A stretch of 64,000 nt of DNA from Nymphaea colorata (GCF_008831285.2 NC_045140.1:17420370-17484369); one strand, 5' to 3'. Shown: positions 1-12,712, counted from the stretch's first letter. Program-made: numbers and translations. The notes: a model not told the origin generated them from the letters alone.

Positions 1-3000
1 TTTTCACAAAACATCTCAAAGCATTCCGATCCTTTACAGCCTGAAGGCCATTGTTATTTAGGCATAGGGCATCTAGACACTGTGGGATGCAAGATATTGC
101 TTCTGCAGAGCAAAGTACACCACCCATAATAGCATCCAGAAAAGCACAAGGCAGATCAGCAGAATCTAGGACAGAAAAATAGGTGGGATCCTTGTGAATG
201 AGATCACTCATGACAGTGGCAGCAAGAGAAAATACACCACCACCAAAATCTTTTGCTCTTCTGAAAATAATGCACAGACATTCTGGTAGTAAACTCTCCT
301 CTGAGCCATAAATACGAGCAGTGCTACCAGGAGCATAAGTGCCAAGGGATATTGCACGAAGTAATGCCTTCATAAGCAGTCGGCGGTGGTAGGACACCAA
401 TGACTCTGAGTAAAGAGGCCGAACTTCAAGCTCACTAGAAGTGTCAACAACAGCTTTACCTTTCATATTACTGCCATGGTCATCCTCATTTTTCTTTGAA
501 CCCTTCTCCACATAGGACACTTCTATTTTCAGCCGTGCAATCGTGTCACCCAAGCCCCCTAAGTCCCTGAATAGTGTCGCAGCAGGATTGCTGTAGTCCA
601 TAAATGCCTCCAGAATATGAACTGCTGTGCTCACTAAATGTAAATGCTGAGGATTGATGTCTTTAAGCAATGGAAGAAGAGTGGGTATAAAACCAGCTTC
701 ACGTAGAGCAGAGCAACCTGAGGATGATGATACCAAAACAGTGACAAGAGACAAGAGGGCTTCGGCAAAAACAACAGACCATTTTGAAGACCCAGTCGTA
801 ATGGAATCAACAGCCTTTTGCATAAGACTTGGTAAGATTCCTCGATGCCCCCCAGATGTCACAACACTTAAAACTGTTGGCTGGCGAGACCTGTCCTGGC
901 AAAGAGCCACCAAAGACAAAATAGCCAGAATACGAATTTTTTCAGGAACTAGGTCTTCATAACTCAGTAAAGTGACTAGTTCATTAACAAATTCAGGCTC
1001 ATTGCTAAAGAATGCAGTTAGGTCATCAGCATCATTGCTAGCTTGAACAAGCACCACAAACGCATATAGACGAATGCAGATGTACTGCTGACGAGAAGCC
1101 AATGAACCAAATGACCTTGCAAAACGCAATCTCGTCAAGAGCGAAAATCGTAACCGTGGTGGTACTTTATATTCCATGACTAGCTTGTTTAGAAGATCCA
1201 GATCACTCACATGGTGGGAGCCAATGTCTGGCAAGTGAATCACCTGCAGACCTTCTCTCCTCTCTTCTTTACCACCAGTCTCATCAAGTGAGCCACTCGA
1301 TTCATAAAACTCAAAATGAAGAGTAGAGCCTAACTGGTGAGCCACAGAGTCGAATCCATTCTCAGTGGCACATGCAATCAACCCAAGGCCTTCTTCCTTA
1401 CTACCCCATCCTTGTGAGAATGCAAAAAGTCTTGAATTCAAGGTAGGGTCTCTGATAGAACACTTTCCAATTGTTTTCTTTAAAAATGCAGCAAATGTCT
1501 GCAAGCTGGCTTCCACAATATCTGCATCCGTGCAAGCGAGAAGAGAAGAAAGATGTTGCTGCGATTGAGATATAGTGAAACCATAAGAAGATAGCTCAAT
1601 ACATGTAAATTCCCAAACAGCAGCAAAAAAGAGGATGTGCCGATAACATGATGTTGTCCACCTCCAAATAACCTTAGTTTTAAACGAATGAGGAATTAAA
1701 CTACATCACCCCATAAAGATAGCAGGTACCACTGCGATCAGGAAAAGTCCCAGCATAAATTGTTTACAGTCAAGCTCAAACAAACATTCTTGGCTTGAAA
1801 ATGGTTCATGCATATCTACTTCCAGTTGCTAACACTACAAACACGGGATCACCAAAGTTGCAATCTCAATGCTATTCAAGAGAAAATCTAAAACCTCATA
1901 ACATCATTTTTACTCAGATTATTTATCATATTTTTTCATTTGCTTAAACCCATACTTCATAGTTCATACTCATTAAAACCCACACTTCAGTGTGACCACA
2001 AACTAGAGTTTCAGCGACAACATATCTAGCAGTTCTTACTTCACCAATTCAACTCAGAGCATCTTGGCAGCAAAGTGATCAAGAAGACCAGCTTCAATTA
2101 GCAAGGTAGGTTGCTTTTCCATTAACTGCCCAAACTTATCTAACCAATGATTTCTTCACCATCCAAACTCGCAATACACTTAATAATTTCTTGTTCTCCT
2201 TTAATAGGGCCAAAAATTTCAGCTGAGCTTCCAAATTCGGAAGTAAACAAGGTTAGCAACACAGTCAGCCCTGCTTGTTTTCTATATGAATTTGACTACT
2301 TTTCTTTTGTTTTGTATTATCCTAAACAGATGCAAGCATTATGATAAAAGATTTCCTTGGGGAATCTCATGAAGCATTATTCAGCTGAAACATGGCAAAA
2401 AAGTGCATAGAAAAGGTTCCTCGTGTACCTCTAGAAGATTGCCTATTATTCACCTGATGTAAAGGAAAACAGTCACCCCAGGCACCTCTAAAAAGCTGCA
2501 AAAGCTATGCAATAGTAGAGAAAAAAAAATCATGAAATCAGAGAAAGAAAATGAAACCAAAAAAAATAACCCACTAGAAAAGGAACTATCTCAAAAGAAG
2601 GTTTTCTGGCATTTCAGACCTAGATAACCTTAGTCTACAACCTGAGATAATTTCTCCATGACTTCCCAAGATAGTGTTGAACAGGCAGACCAGCAGTTAG
2701 GTGGAGCCACATATATCATTTTGACACACTCATAGGCCATAGCATTCAACGAAGTATGTTCACTTTAGTTCAAGGGTATCAATGATGCCCTCAACAGCAT
2801 AAGGTCTAGGTACAAGCCTTCTTTTATCATGTGCTAGAAAGGAAAAAAATTGCCAAAATGAAGAGAACAAATAAGTTAGCTGACAAAATCTTTGCAGGCA
2901 ATAGAACTTGCAGCTTTTAATTATGTGCAGTTCTTGTTAAGTACTGAAACAAATTTCTAGGGGCACTGGAGAACTGGTTCAAGAACAGGATAAGCACTTT

Positions 3001-3119
3001 GGCTAATATCTAATTTGATTATGTCTATGTCACATAGGTACAGGTGCGGGTGCCGGTGCGGGTACGGACCATTTTTTTAAAAAACTTGGGTGTGGGGGTA
3101 CGGCCGTACACACACACGC

Positions 3120-3162
<43 letters not shown>

Positions 3163-3979
3163 AAAAAATTTCAAACAGAATAACACATTCAGTATTCACA
3201 CATATATATTCAGCATAGAAGATAGAACAAGGATTAAGAACTAAGAATCACCAAGCAATCAAACAAAAGAGGAAAAAAATGAAGAAAGAATCAGGAAAGA
3301 AGTCAAACAAAGAATCGGGAGAAAATGAAGAGACGTCAAATTGCAACTCCGAATGGAGGGAGATGTCCTCTCTATTCACACTTCTTAAGAATGCATTAAA
3401 CAGAAGTATAGATTTTATGAGAATAACAACTGCATTTAAGATGGACTGATAATCAGAGCTAGACGGGGTCACAAAAGAATCACCAAGCAATCAAACAAAA
3501 GAAGAAAAAAGTGAAGAAAGAATCGGGAAAGAAGTCAAACAAAGAATCGGGAGAAAATGAAGAGACGTCAAATTGCAACTCCGAATGGAGGGAGATGTCC
3601 TCTCTATTCACACTTCTTGAGAATGCATTAAACAGAAGTATAGATTTTATGAGAATAACAAATGCACGTAAGATGGACTGATAATCAGAGCTAGACGGGG
3701 TCTACGCTGCATGTCGCAAATTCTCATATTGTTTCATAATTCACTCAGAAAGGAAAACAGAGGACAAACGAAAGAGCGGAAACATTAAGCCATATCAAGT
3801 ACTACCATTCTTCCTCAGCTACGTGATTCAACAGATGCAAAATAGCCAAAAGTTCCGATGGTACCTGAAACTACATAGGGCAAAACCAATCAGTGCCATT
3901 TTGGGTGACCCATTTGGGCATTCCAAAAAGTGTCGAAGAGCGGCAGAGCGTAAGACAGAGAGAAGGATAATCGCAGGCA

Positions 3980-4026
<47 letters not shown>

Positions 4027-7000
4027 AAGAGAGAGTCTTTGTTCCATGCCCGAGGAGAGGGTGAAGAAGACGGTGCGCTGCTGAGAAGAGAATCATGCAG
4101 TCGCGATGGAAAAAGGAAGAAGCTGAGAAGAGGACAAAGTCACAATCTCGCTTTCGAGTACACCGCCTGCCGTTGCCGTTCGCCGCCTGCCCTCGTCGGT
4201 CTTCGGTGAAGCGTCGTGGGTCTTCCATGAAGTGTGAAGAGGAAGAAGGGTAGTCGACAAAAGTCACAAAACGAAAATAGGGTTTCGAAGATTTTAACGT
4301 GAAAATTGTTAAAAACGATAAAATTTAAAACAGACAAATTTGAACTTGGTCAAAGTTGACCGAGTCCGAAAATGGTCAGAAATGGCCCCAGGAACGTTGA
4401 TCATACCCGGTGTTGTGTTGACCGCACCGGTACCGGTACCCGTGTGACAGAGGATTATGTGCAGTTCTTGTTAAGTACTGAAACAAATTTCTAGGGCACT
4501 GGAGAACTGGTTCAATAACAGTAATAAGCACTTTGGCTAATATCTAATTTGATGCTATTTAGTTCTCATGCTGAGGAAAAAAAAAAACAAAACAAAACAG
4601 TGAATTCAGTTCAGTGAGTCACTCACACAAGCACATAGATCGGGAGTCAATATTGGACTGTTCTGTGGGCATAACTCATCAAGAAGGCACAGATTTGGTG
4701 CTTCATGCAGTAGTAAAGCTCTTGGAAAATGTATAATAATGCCAACTTTATATTAAACTACAAATACATACATAGTCAACAACTCAAGATAGTACATGCA
4801 TAAAGATAATCCCTTAGCAAGTTTATCCCAATTACATGACAAACCTTTTATGAATTCTAGCCCTGTCACCAAAATCCTCTCACACGATCACACCACTATG
4901 ATCTTAATTCACACTTCATATAGCTCCATTCCTTATACCAGTGTTGTATGTAACATACTGTATCATAAGGTGTGTAGCATAAATATGGAAAAAGGTCAAA
5001 AAGCTTTGTAACTAGTTACAAATATGTCATTTAAGTGTATCAATGGTACTGTACAATAGATGTAACCTCGTATCATACAATGTATGCATTACAGCAGATC
5101 ATATCATATAATACAAACCCAGCAGAAAAGAAAAGGGGTATGCATAGTTCTAAACCCCTCTTTTTAGAACTTAGGGTCTTTTTTAAATTTAGGTTTAGAA
5201 ACCCCATTGCATAACTTCCACACCCTTAGGAGTTGTGTCTGAGGGAGCGTTGGCATCTCTGGGGAAAAAAGTGTCAATTTAAGGCTTAATTCAGCCTCCA
5301 AATATGCTTAAGCTGGTAACTCCAGAAGCAACAGACGAATCTGCAAGGTTTAGGGTCTTTAGGCAAGGTTTTCAATTCATTGCAAACATTTTATGTGGTA
5401 GTTTTATGTGTATGACAGAATGACAAATAAATAACCTAAAGAACATACTAAACAGAAAACAGCAGTTAAAATTAAAAGTGCATTATACTGGACTAAAAGT
5501 CAGTAGACATACCAAACAACAAAAAATAGTTCATAAAACACTATTTATTAGAGAGAACATAAACCAGGCCAGGTTTCACATACTTCATAAGAACTGTAGA
5601 AGTGCTTATTCGTGCAGTTCTCCAATACAATCCTTACTACATGAAGAATTTGAAGCACTGCCTCCCTAGGAAAAGGAGGATCTTCACCCATAAAATTATC
5701 CTCCAACTGCAAATCTTTCCTTGTTTTTACATGCTTCTCAAAAAACGAGTCAAAATGATTGAAGAGGTCGACCCAGTGGTGAAAATCCCCCTGCAGGGTT
5801 TTAACAAATAAGACAAATCAAGTCAAAGTCTACAGCAGAATGTGAATAAAGACTGTAGCATACCAAATACATACCTTATCGAACTCCCAATTAAATCCTC
5901 TCAAAGGCTGCTCAATATCCTCAAGGGGAACAGAAATAACATTATTGATAAAGGCTCTGATTTTAGGCGGCTGAATGGCAAACAATTATATGTATGTTAG
6001 ACAAAACTGGTAAATAGTAAAAATCTACATATATAAAAATCTTCTTCTGCCAAATATTTATGTAATTTTCTAAACAAGCAAAGTTGAAGCAATTTAGAGC
6101 AATGGAAAACACAGGGAGATAAAACATAATGGGCTAGAAAGTTTGTACTCCTAGGAAATCTCCCCAAAAAATTGTAAAGCACATCAGTGACATGATATTT
6201 CCAAAACAAGCAATAAATTAAATGACAAAAATGGACAAAAGAAGGTTGCATTTCTAAGAAATATACAACCAGAAAGAAACCGTACGGACATAAATATGTA
6301 CCATGTAAGTATAAATGCTACAAATAATACGAAGGCCTAGCACCAAATAAACTTCTTCTATCATCTCCTCCAATGAACACAACTGATAAGTGCAAGCTAC
6401 TAGTTCATCTAGCAGTTAAGACTTAAGAGTTGCTTTCAGACCCAACATGTTAGACAAAATAGGATAGATGATCACATATGTTAGGATTAGAAATACAAGA
6501 ACAGAAGAGAACATAGAATTATTGTAGTCAATAGTCGGCTAGCTGCTTTGTGGGCCTTGCTAAAGAATGTGAATGTCAGAAGCAGCTTGTTCAACAGGAC
6601 ATCATCAGAATCGGGTACCAAGGCCAGTGGTCATTCACCTATGCCAGGTTATGAGAACATGAGCTTTAACATGCTCACATTGGGTTGGGGGGAAAAACCA
6701 TGTGTGCGTTTCTAATCAAACCTAAAGACTTTAAAATTTAAATAACAGGTGGTATGGACCGGGTTATAGACAATATTTGTTAAACCATCATCCTCCTTGA
6801 ACTTATTAATGGGGGAAAAAGCAAAACTTTCTGAAGGATTTATACTTTTGGAAAAGTGATCACGAGGGCATGCAGGATTCACAATCGAGACACAGAATTA
6901 GAAATGATAACATTATTATCGTGGTGGTAACTCTTTGCAATTTGTAAATGTTCCTCAAACTGAGTCCATCAACTTCTCAAATATGGTTGCCATTCTCAAG

Positions 7001-9452
7001 GCCTCTTTGAGTACAATTACACCGGCGCAATAAGCAAAATTAACAGGTGAGATAAGATTAGCCAATTAAGAATGTGCCAAGCCAAACTCTAACAAATATT
7101 AGAGAAAAATGCAATATATTATCTTCATATCACCACATGTGTGTGCGTGTGTATTACATACAACTTTTGTTCACAAGAAGCAGAAAAGTGAAAGAGTAAC
7201 AATTTCATGAGGCTGCAATTAAAGCTCATAGATATGCATACAACAAGACATCTCTGTGCTAGAACTACCTAGTCAAAACAAGAGCTTCCCTTCATATCCT
7301 TTAAATCAAAACAGCATTGCAGAATATATTACAACATGCAAGCATCTCATAGGCTAATCCAAACAAATCCAGTAACTCAATAGCAAAAATTGTTTACCAT
7401 ACTAAACAGAACAACAATATCCCTTTCGTTTCAGTGCAACCAGCATGGCAACTAAGAAGATTGTGATTTACAGAAAAGGAGCAAGAAAAGGGCATCTTAA
7501 TGCCAAAATAAACCAGAGTAAGCTATCATCACAAGGACAAGAAGGTGAGGTTAACAAGATGAGGAACGTATGGTAACTTTTCCAGTGAAATGTGCAATTG
7601 CAAAAAGCTGAAGGAAGCATATCATGTCTGATGTTAATATCGAGCATGAGAGCAAAGAAACTACCACCAAAATTGAACTCATTAAACTGTACAAATCACA
7701 GTCACAAAAAAACGTTCTTTTTTTCAAAAAAAAATGCGTAAAAACGTGAAAATTAAGTCAGCTAAAAAATGGCAAAAAGCACTGTTTTTTTTAACACCAA
7801 AACAAAACAAAAAAAAACACAAAAACACATGTTTTTTCATTTTTTCTTATTTTAGGCATTTTTCATGTTTTGTAATGTCAGACTGCTTGTTTCCATTTTC
7901 TAATTTTTATTTGTACCTTATCTACTTATTTTTTTATATGGTCTAATTGGTTTCTCATTTATTTTATTTTTCACTCATTTTAGGATTTTTTAAATTTTCT
8001 AAAAATTTCACATATATTTTACGTGTATTATACCTGAGAAAAATTCACCACTTAAAACCCGAAAACGACATTTTTTACTATAGTACAGATAACTAGTTCT
8101 AAACTACTACTTACATCATCATCTATAGTTTTCAGCCTAGCAAGGAAAACATAACTGCAGCTGGCAGGTGAAGGTACAACCCTATTTGCAAAAGGTCCAA
8201 TACAAAAGAAACTTGAAAACATTGTCTAGGAACTACCATGCAACTGGTCCTTCCTTATATAATTACTTCTACATCAACCAATGAGATAATGACATCATCC
8301 AAATACAGAAGAAGACCAGAGAGACATCAAATAGCAAGAAGAGATCAAACCCCTGGCAAAACCTCCTTCCATGTTGTTATCCTTTCATTAAGCAGTATAA
8401 AAACAACAAAGAATAGGGTAGTTTGTATTCGGAACGAGTTATGGATTGAATTTCTATATAAACTTCCACCGAGAGAATTTGCATTTTCATATGCAAAACC
8501 TCCTTCCATGTTGTTATCCTTTCATTAAGCAGTATAAAAACAACAAAGAATAGGGTAGTTTGTATTCGGAACGAGTTATGGATTGAATTTCTATATAAAC
8601 TTCCACCCAGAGAATTTGCATTTTCATATTTAATGTAATAATTCTTTCAAATCAAATGACCAAGGCAAGTGTAAAGAATGAAAATGCACGGACATTGCCC
8701 GCTAGCCGATGCACGTCCACAGCATCAGTTTTCAACTTTCAAGTAAGAACACCATGATCCCCTCAATCCCCAACTGGTACTTTTATCAATAATAACAGGC
8801 AATAGTTGATCGCGCTGTGCTCTACTGCGCCTTTGATCCACTTGCAAATTCGATTGTTCAAACCGGTTTAGGAGCAGTACTAAATTTTAGTAAAAGAAAA
8901 AAATCATAAAAGCCATTAGATATTCTACCAAAGGATCCAATATGGTAGCTTACATATGAAATAAACAGACTAATATTTCACCTCGTTATCGACAGAAAGA
9001 TTGGATGAGCAACGTCCCCGAAAAATGTAATTGACAAAAAGAATAGCGACGGTGGACTTTTCGGGCTCCACCAGGGAAGCCCAAATCATTACACTCCCAC
9101 ACAGAGATCAACACTTGTTACCATTAACCACCTTCTGCATGATCGACGACCCATGCAACTCAATAACAAAGGTAGTGGTACCGGGGTTCTTCACTGTGAT
9201 ATCATAAGCAAACGAATCAATCCGCCAAATAGATGATTGCCGCCCTAATAATCGGCTCGATAAACCAAAACTCAACCGATTATAATCGAAGGAACACCGA
9301 ATTTCAATCGTCAATCGGTCCAAACCCCGCGAAAGAAAATGAACAACGTCAATAGCTAAGATAGAAAAATGCGCAAACCCAACATTAACAATTTAGGGTT
9401 TTCGGGATTCTCGGCGTACCACTTCAAGAACCCTCCTCCGTTTCAGCTTCAT
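1..9452 (-). CDS. UPL1: UPL1/UPL2-type HECT E3 ubiquitin ligase, N-terminal part (runs off left edge)
   Basis: Very large plant E3 ligase; the catalytic HECT domain would lie beyond position 1. Coding exons on the minus strand: 9452-9420 (starts MKLKRRRVLEV), 5970-5875 (PPKIRAFINNVISVPLE), 5790-5584 (GDFHHWVDLFNHFDSFFEKH, ends TNKHFYSSYE) and 1558 to the edge. Donors and acceptors are canonical, all junctions are phase 0, and I checked codon phase at positions 925, 538 and 4 in the last exon. About 631 residues are encoded in the window without a stop. The order matches the DUF908/DUF913 armadillo-like N-terminus of Arabidopsis UPL1/2. Introns are about 3.4 kb, 84 bp and 4.0 kb. The family marks nuclear and cytosolic proteins for degradation. 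UPL1 and UPL2 cannot be told apart from this half. Confidence 0.93.
3025..4452. mobile_element. hAT-like non-autonomous DNA transposon in UPL1 intron 3
   Basis: A 1,428-bp insertion flanked by the perfect 8-bp duplication gattatgt (3017-3024 and 4453-4460). Its ends are imperfect inverted repeats: CTATGTCACATAGGTAC at the left, and CTCTGTCACACGGGTAC reading inward from the right. The pseudogene copy at about 16.65 kb has the uninterrupted site, so both boundaries are exact. An 8-bp duplication is typical of hAT elements. Inside are a 227-bp tandem repeat, an AT microsatellite (about 3120-3160) and a CA/GA microsatellite (about 3981-4034). No transposase is visible, so it is non-autonomous. 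Confidence 0.85.
3244..3702. repeat. 227-bp tandem duplication inside the hAT-like element
   Basis: Units 3244-3470 and 3476-3702 have a period of 232 bp and differ at only a few positions. This looks like a recent internal amplification in the element. Short minus-strand ORFs across it are not conserved proteins. Confidence 0.85.
7703..8085. mobile_element. AT-rich MITE-like element, copy 1 (UPL1 intron 1)
   Basis: An AT-rich block starting with AGTCACAAAAAAACGTTC whose right end reads inward as TATAGTAAAAAATGTCG. Its middle part (around 7850-7900) is the reverse complement of the stretch near 20285-20340 in the thiolase gene. The two are therefore dispersed members of one short inverted-terminal-repeat family. 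No coding capacity. Exact ends are uncertain. Confidence 0.6.
8356..8629. repeat. 137-bp tandem duplication in UPL1 intron 1
   Basis: Two adjacent 137-bp units (8356-8492, 8493-8629) are almost identical, with one visible difference near the end of the unit. Non-coding. Confidence 0.9.
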
Positions 9453-10141
9453 ATTGAATTACCGGCCCGTTCGGATCACCGGCCACGCCCACGAACGCAA
9501 CTACGCATCCGACCGATTTCCGGCCAGACAACGAGAGGCCTCTCGAAAAACAACCTATTCTGGGCGGATGACGGATCGGAAATCCCTCCGGCGATCGAAA
9601 ACTAAAGGAAACGCAGAGGACGTAGTCAAGAAGAGTTCTTTCCTTCGCCAGAACGAACCGTAAGATGAGAGAGAGAGAGAGAGATGGGGAGTGGCTCTTC
9701 CTCTCGCCCGGACACACACAAATAAAAAAGAGGAAGAAGAATCCTTTTTTTCCTTGGAAGGAAATGAGTGAAATCTTTTGCCTTCAACACTTCTTTATAA
9801 CCAGAGAGAGCGAGAGAGGCTCAGAGTAAAAGAGCGTCAGTGCTCCTCACATATTCTCTAATACTTTATTAGTAAATGTTTTCTTTTCATTATCAAAATT
9901 AAATTTTGTAACAGAAACAGAGATAAGGATGCTAACAAATACTGACTCAATTCCTAAAACAATCCAACTTTTTCTTTTTTTAATTTTACATATTTTGGTG
10001 TTGCTTTCAAATTTTATTTAAATTTCATTGCATTTTCACCATGCAATATTGCTTCTATAAGGAAAAATAATATCAAAAAATTACTACAAATTATGACACA
10101 GTGAATCTGACATTTCTCCCATTAGTTCGCTGATATTTCAT
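9453..10141 (-). promoter_or_regulatory. UPL1 5' leader and core promoter
   Basis: Upstream of the UPL1 start codon on the minus strand is a GC-richer leader with a CT-rich tract (plus-strand GA run 9668-9684). A TATA-like TATAAAG lies at 9799-9793, which would place initiation near 9765. The same block occurs three times in the window: here, inverted at 11568-12041, and in the pseudogene copy at 17437-18128. Promoter function is inferred from position and the TATA motif. Confidence 0.6.
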
Positions 10142-10705
10142 TTCAATTAACATGTTTTGATTGGAATAATGTTAATAAAAATGTCGTGTTTTCTTTATTG
10201 GAATCTTAGTCGATTGTGGACATTCGAATGTGAAGCTCCCCCCGTATTATTATTTATTACTTCTCCAGCAAGCAAAGCTTCTTCGTTTTTTTGGAAAAAT
10301 ACTGACGTGTATATACGCTTAAGTTTTTGAATATTGCAATTCCCTGTTACTTTAATAACTGTTTGCCCAAAATAGCACCTGCACTCAAGTTTGTTCCTTA
10401 TATTGAATAAAATTAGTATCATTATTAATGGTCAAGAGTATAGTGGAATACTTCGGTTTGCAATTTTCCCATTTTTATTCAACAATCAAATGGTGCATGA
10501 AAGTTCTATAGATATAACAAAAAAAAAAATGTTTTGTTAATCGAAAAGTTTTAGGATATTATGGACTTCCCAGTGTAAAACTTGGTCCGATCCGATACAT
10601 GCGTATTAGATCTGAGATACATGTGGTTTGGACCATAATCCATTAGATTAGAAGAGAAGGGAACCAAAGCAGAAAGGGAAACACAAAGTCATTCAATCTA
10701 TAAAT
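9668..10705. repeat. Left arm of a ~1-kb inverted repeat (UPL1 promoter)
   Basis: This arm is the reverse complement of 11004-12041. Coordinates of paired bases sum to 21709 over most of the length. Both arms contain a 75-codon ORF (10195-10422 minus; 11287-11514 plus) differing at about three residues. I regard that ORF as a by-product of the repeat and not a gene. Identity is high, with small indels such as a missing 18-bp stretch in the right arm near 11270. Confidence 0.93.
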
Positions 10706-11003
10706 ACCAATGTGAACTCAAAAGCTGATATTTATTAAAATACCAATGTGAAATTGTGAATTTTTTTTGATAAATCAGCCCTCGTCCATTAAAAGATGCA
10801 TTGCCTGAACTGGAGTAGGAAAAGCACCCCATTATGAGACTTGTGACCAGTGGCTTCACAAGTTAAAGAGGAAGCAATGTGGCCTTTTACTATAAGATCG
10901 ATAGCTAAAGTACTTTCGTAACAAGACTCAGACCTAACTTTAGCCATTAGAAAGGAAAACCAGCAAAAAGAAGGAACCAAAAAACTAGCATCGGTTGGTT
11001 CCT
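10706..11003. other. Spacer of the inverted repeat
   Basis: About 300 bp between the two arms. The minus strand of 10980-10789 holds an unrecognised 63-codon ORF. There is no match to the UPL1 locus elsewhere in the window, so the spacer may be foreign filler. It would form the loop of any hairpin transcript. Confidence 0.6.
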
Positions 11004-12041
11004 TTTATAGATTGAATGACTTTGTGTTTCCCTTTTGAAACAACCCTTTTCTGCTTTGGTTCCCTTCTCTTCTAATCTAATGGATTATGGTCCAAACCAC
11101 ATGTATCTCAGATCTAATACGCATGTATCGGATCGGACCAAGTTTTACACTGGGAAGTCCATAATATCCTAAAACTTTTCGATTAACAAAACATTTTATT
11201 TTTGTTATATCTATAGAACTTTCATGCACCGTTTGATTGTTGAATAAAAATGGGAAAATTGCAAACCGTACTCTTGACCATTAATAATGATACTAATTTT
11301 ATTCAATATAAGGAACAAACTTGAGTGCAGGTGCTATTTTGGGCAAACAGTTATTAAAGTAACAGGGAATTGCAATATTCAAAAACTTAAGTGTATATAC
11401 ACGTCAGTATTTTTCCAAAAAAACGAAGAAGCTTTGCTTGCTGGAGAAGTAATAAATAATAATAGGGGGGCAGCTTCACATTCGAATGTCCACAATCGAC
11501 TAAGATTCCAATAAAGAAAACATGACATTTTTTCTTAACATCATTCCAATCAAAACATGTTAATTGAAATGAAATATCAGCGAAGTAATAGGACAAATGT
11601 CAGATTCACTGTGTCATAATTTGTAGTAATTTTTTGATATTATTTTTCCTTATAGAAGCAATATTGCATGGTGAAAATGCAATGAAATTTAAATAAAATT
11701 TGAAAGCAACACCAAAATATGTAAAATTAAAAAAAGAAAAAGTTGGATTGTTTTAGGAATTGAGTCAGTATTTGTTAGCATCCTTATCTCTGTTTCTGTT
11801 ACAAAATTTAATTTTGATAATGAAAAGAAAACATTTACTAATAAAGTATTAGAGAATATGTGAGGAGCACTGACGCTCTTTTACTCTGAGCCTCTCTCGC
11901 TCTCTCTGGTTATAAAGAAGTGTTGAAGGCAAAAGATTTCACTCATTTCCTTCCAAGGAAAAAAAGGATTCTTCTTCCTCTTTTTTATTGTGTGTGTCCG
12001 GGCGAGAAGAAGAGCCACTCCCCATCTCTCTCTCTCTCATA
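11004..12041. repeat. Right arm of the inverted repeat, with plus-facing UPL1 promoter copy
   Basis: Inverted copy of 9668-10705. It preserves the TATA motif (TATAAAG at 11911-11917) and the CT-rich leader up to the junction near 12041, so the duplicated core promoter faces right. Transcription from it would enter the UPL pseudogene in antisense. Activity is inference; the sequence only shows the intact motif. Confidence 0.9.
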
Positions 12042-12206
12042 AAAATGACAATTAGTTAAATTGACATGTGGCACTACTGAATCGACCACCCAATTGGAGA
12101 TCCGAGTTAAATATAAAATAACATTAGATAAGTTTAATTATTAGTTATAAAACATGTTTGAATTAATTTTTTATTCCATGTCGTACCCACTTTTTTGGGA
12201 GCTTTA

Positions 12207-12402
12207 CATTGGGAAGTCCATAATATTCTAAAACTTTTCGATTAACAAAACATTTTATTTTTGTTATATCTATAGAACTTTCATGCACCATTTGATTGTT
12301 GAATAAAAATGGGAAAATTGCAAAACGAAGTATTCCACTATACTCTAGACCATTAATAATGATACTAATTTTATTCAATATAAGGAACAAACTTGAGTGC
12401 AG
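12207..12402. repeat. Third, partial copy of the promoter-arm sequence
   Basis: A direct repeat of about 11143-11332 in the right arm. It retains an 18-bp stretch (about 12325-12342) found in the left arm but lost from the right arm, so it is not a simple copy of the right arm. Confidence 0.8.
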
Positions 12403-12403
12403 C

Positions 12404-12655
12404 TATGAACATGGCATCTTCAGGCTTCCCGTTTTCCACTGTTCCTCCTGCAACACAGAGACAGGACAACTATGTTTCCACTATTTTGATGTGAAAAGTA
12501 AAGAGTGCAAGATTATGATGATATCTAGACCATTTATGAACATGGCATCTTCAGGCTTCCTGTTTTCCACTGTTCCTCCTGCAACACAGAGACAGGACAA
12601 CTATGTTTCCACTATTTTGATGTGAAAAGTAAAGAGTGCAAGATTATGATGACAT
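12404..12655. repeat. 131-bp tandem duplication beside the pseudogene
   Basis: Two units with period 131 bp (12404-12534 and 12535 to about 12655). On the minus strand each has a pyrimidine-poor but AG-ending stretch followed by a short open frame reading GTVENGKPEDAMF. This resembles an exon start of an unrecognised gene. Origin unknown. Confidence 0.8.
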
Positions 12656-12712
12656 CAGTATGTTGGTAAATCAATGCAAATACAAGTTTAGTATAATTCA
12701 GATATGTGAGTA

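Noticed and set aside
3823-4267. Opposed 125-128-codon ORFs in the hAT-like element
   Set aside because: They run through CA/GA microsatellites and show no transposase motif such as the hAT dimerisation domain.
9424-9717. 97-codon minus ORF across the UPL1 start, also present at 17411-17704
   Set aside because: It overlaps the UPL1 leader and first coding exon in another frame and is conserved only through duplication.
10195-11514. Twin 75-codon ORFs (10195-10422 minus and 11287-11514 plus) as a conserved small gene pair
   Set aside because: They match because they lie in the two arms of the inverted promoter duplication. No start context, homologue or codon-level constraint supports a protein.
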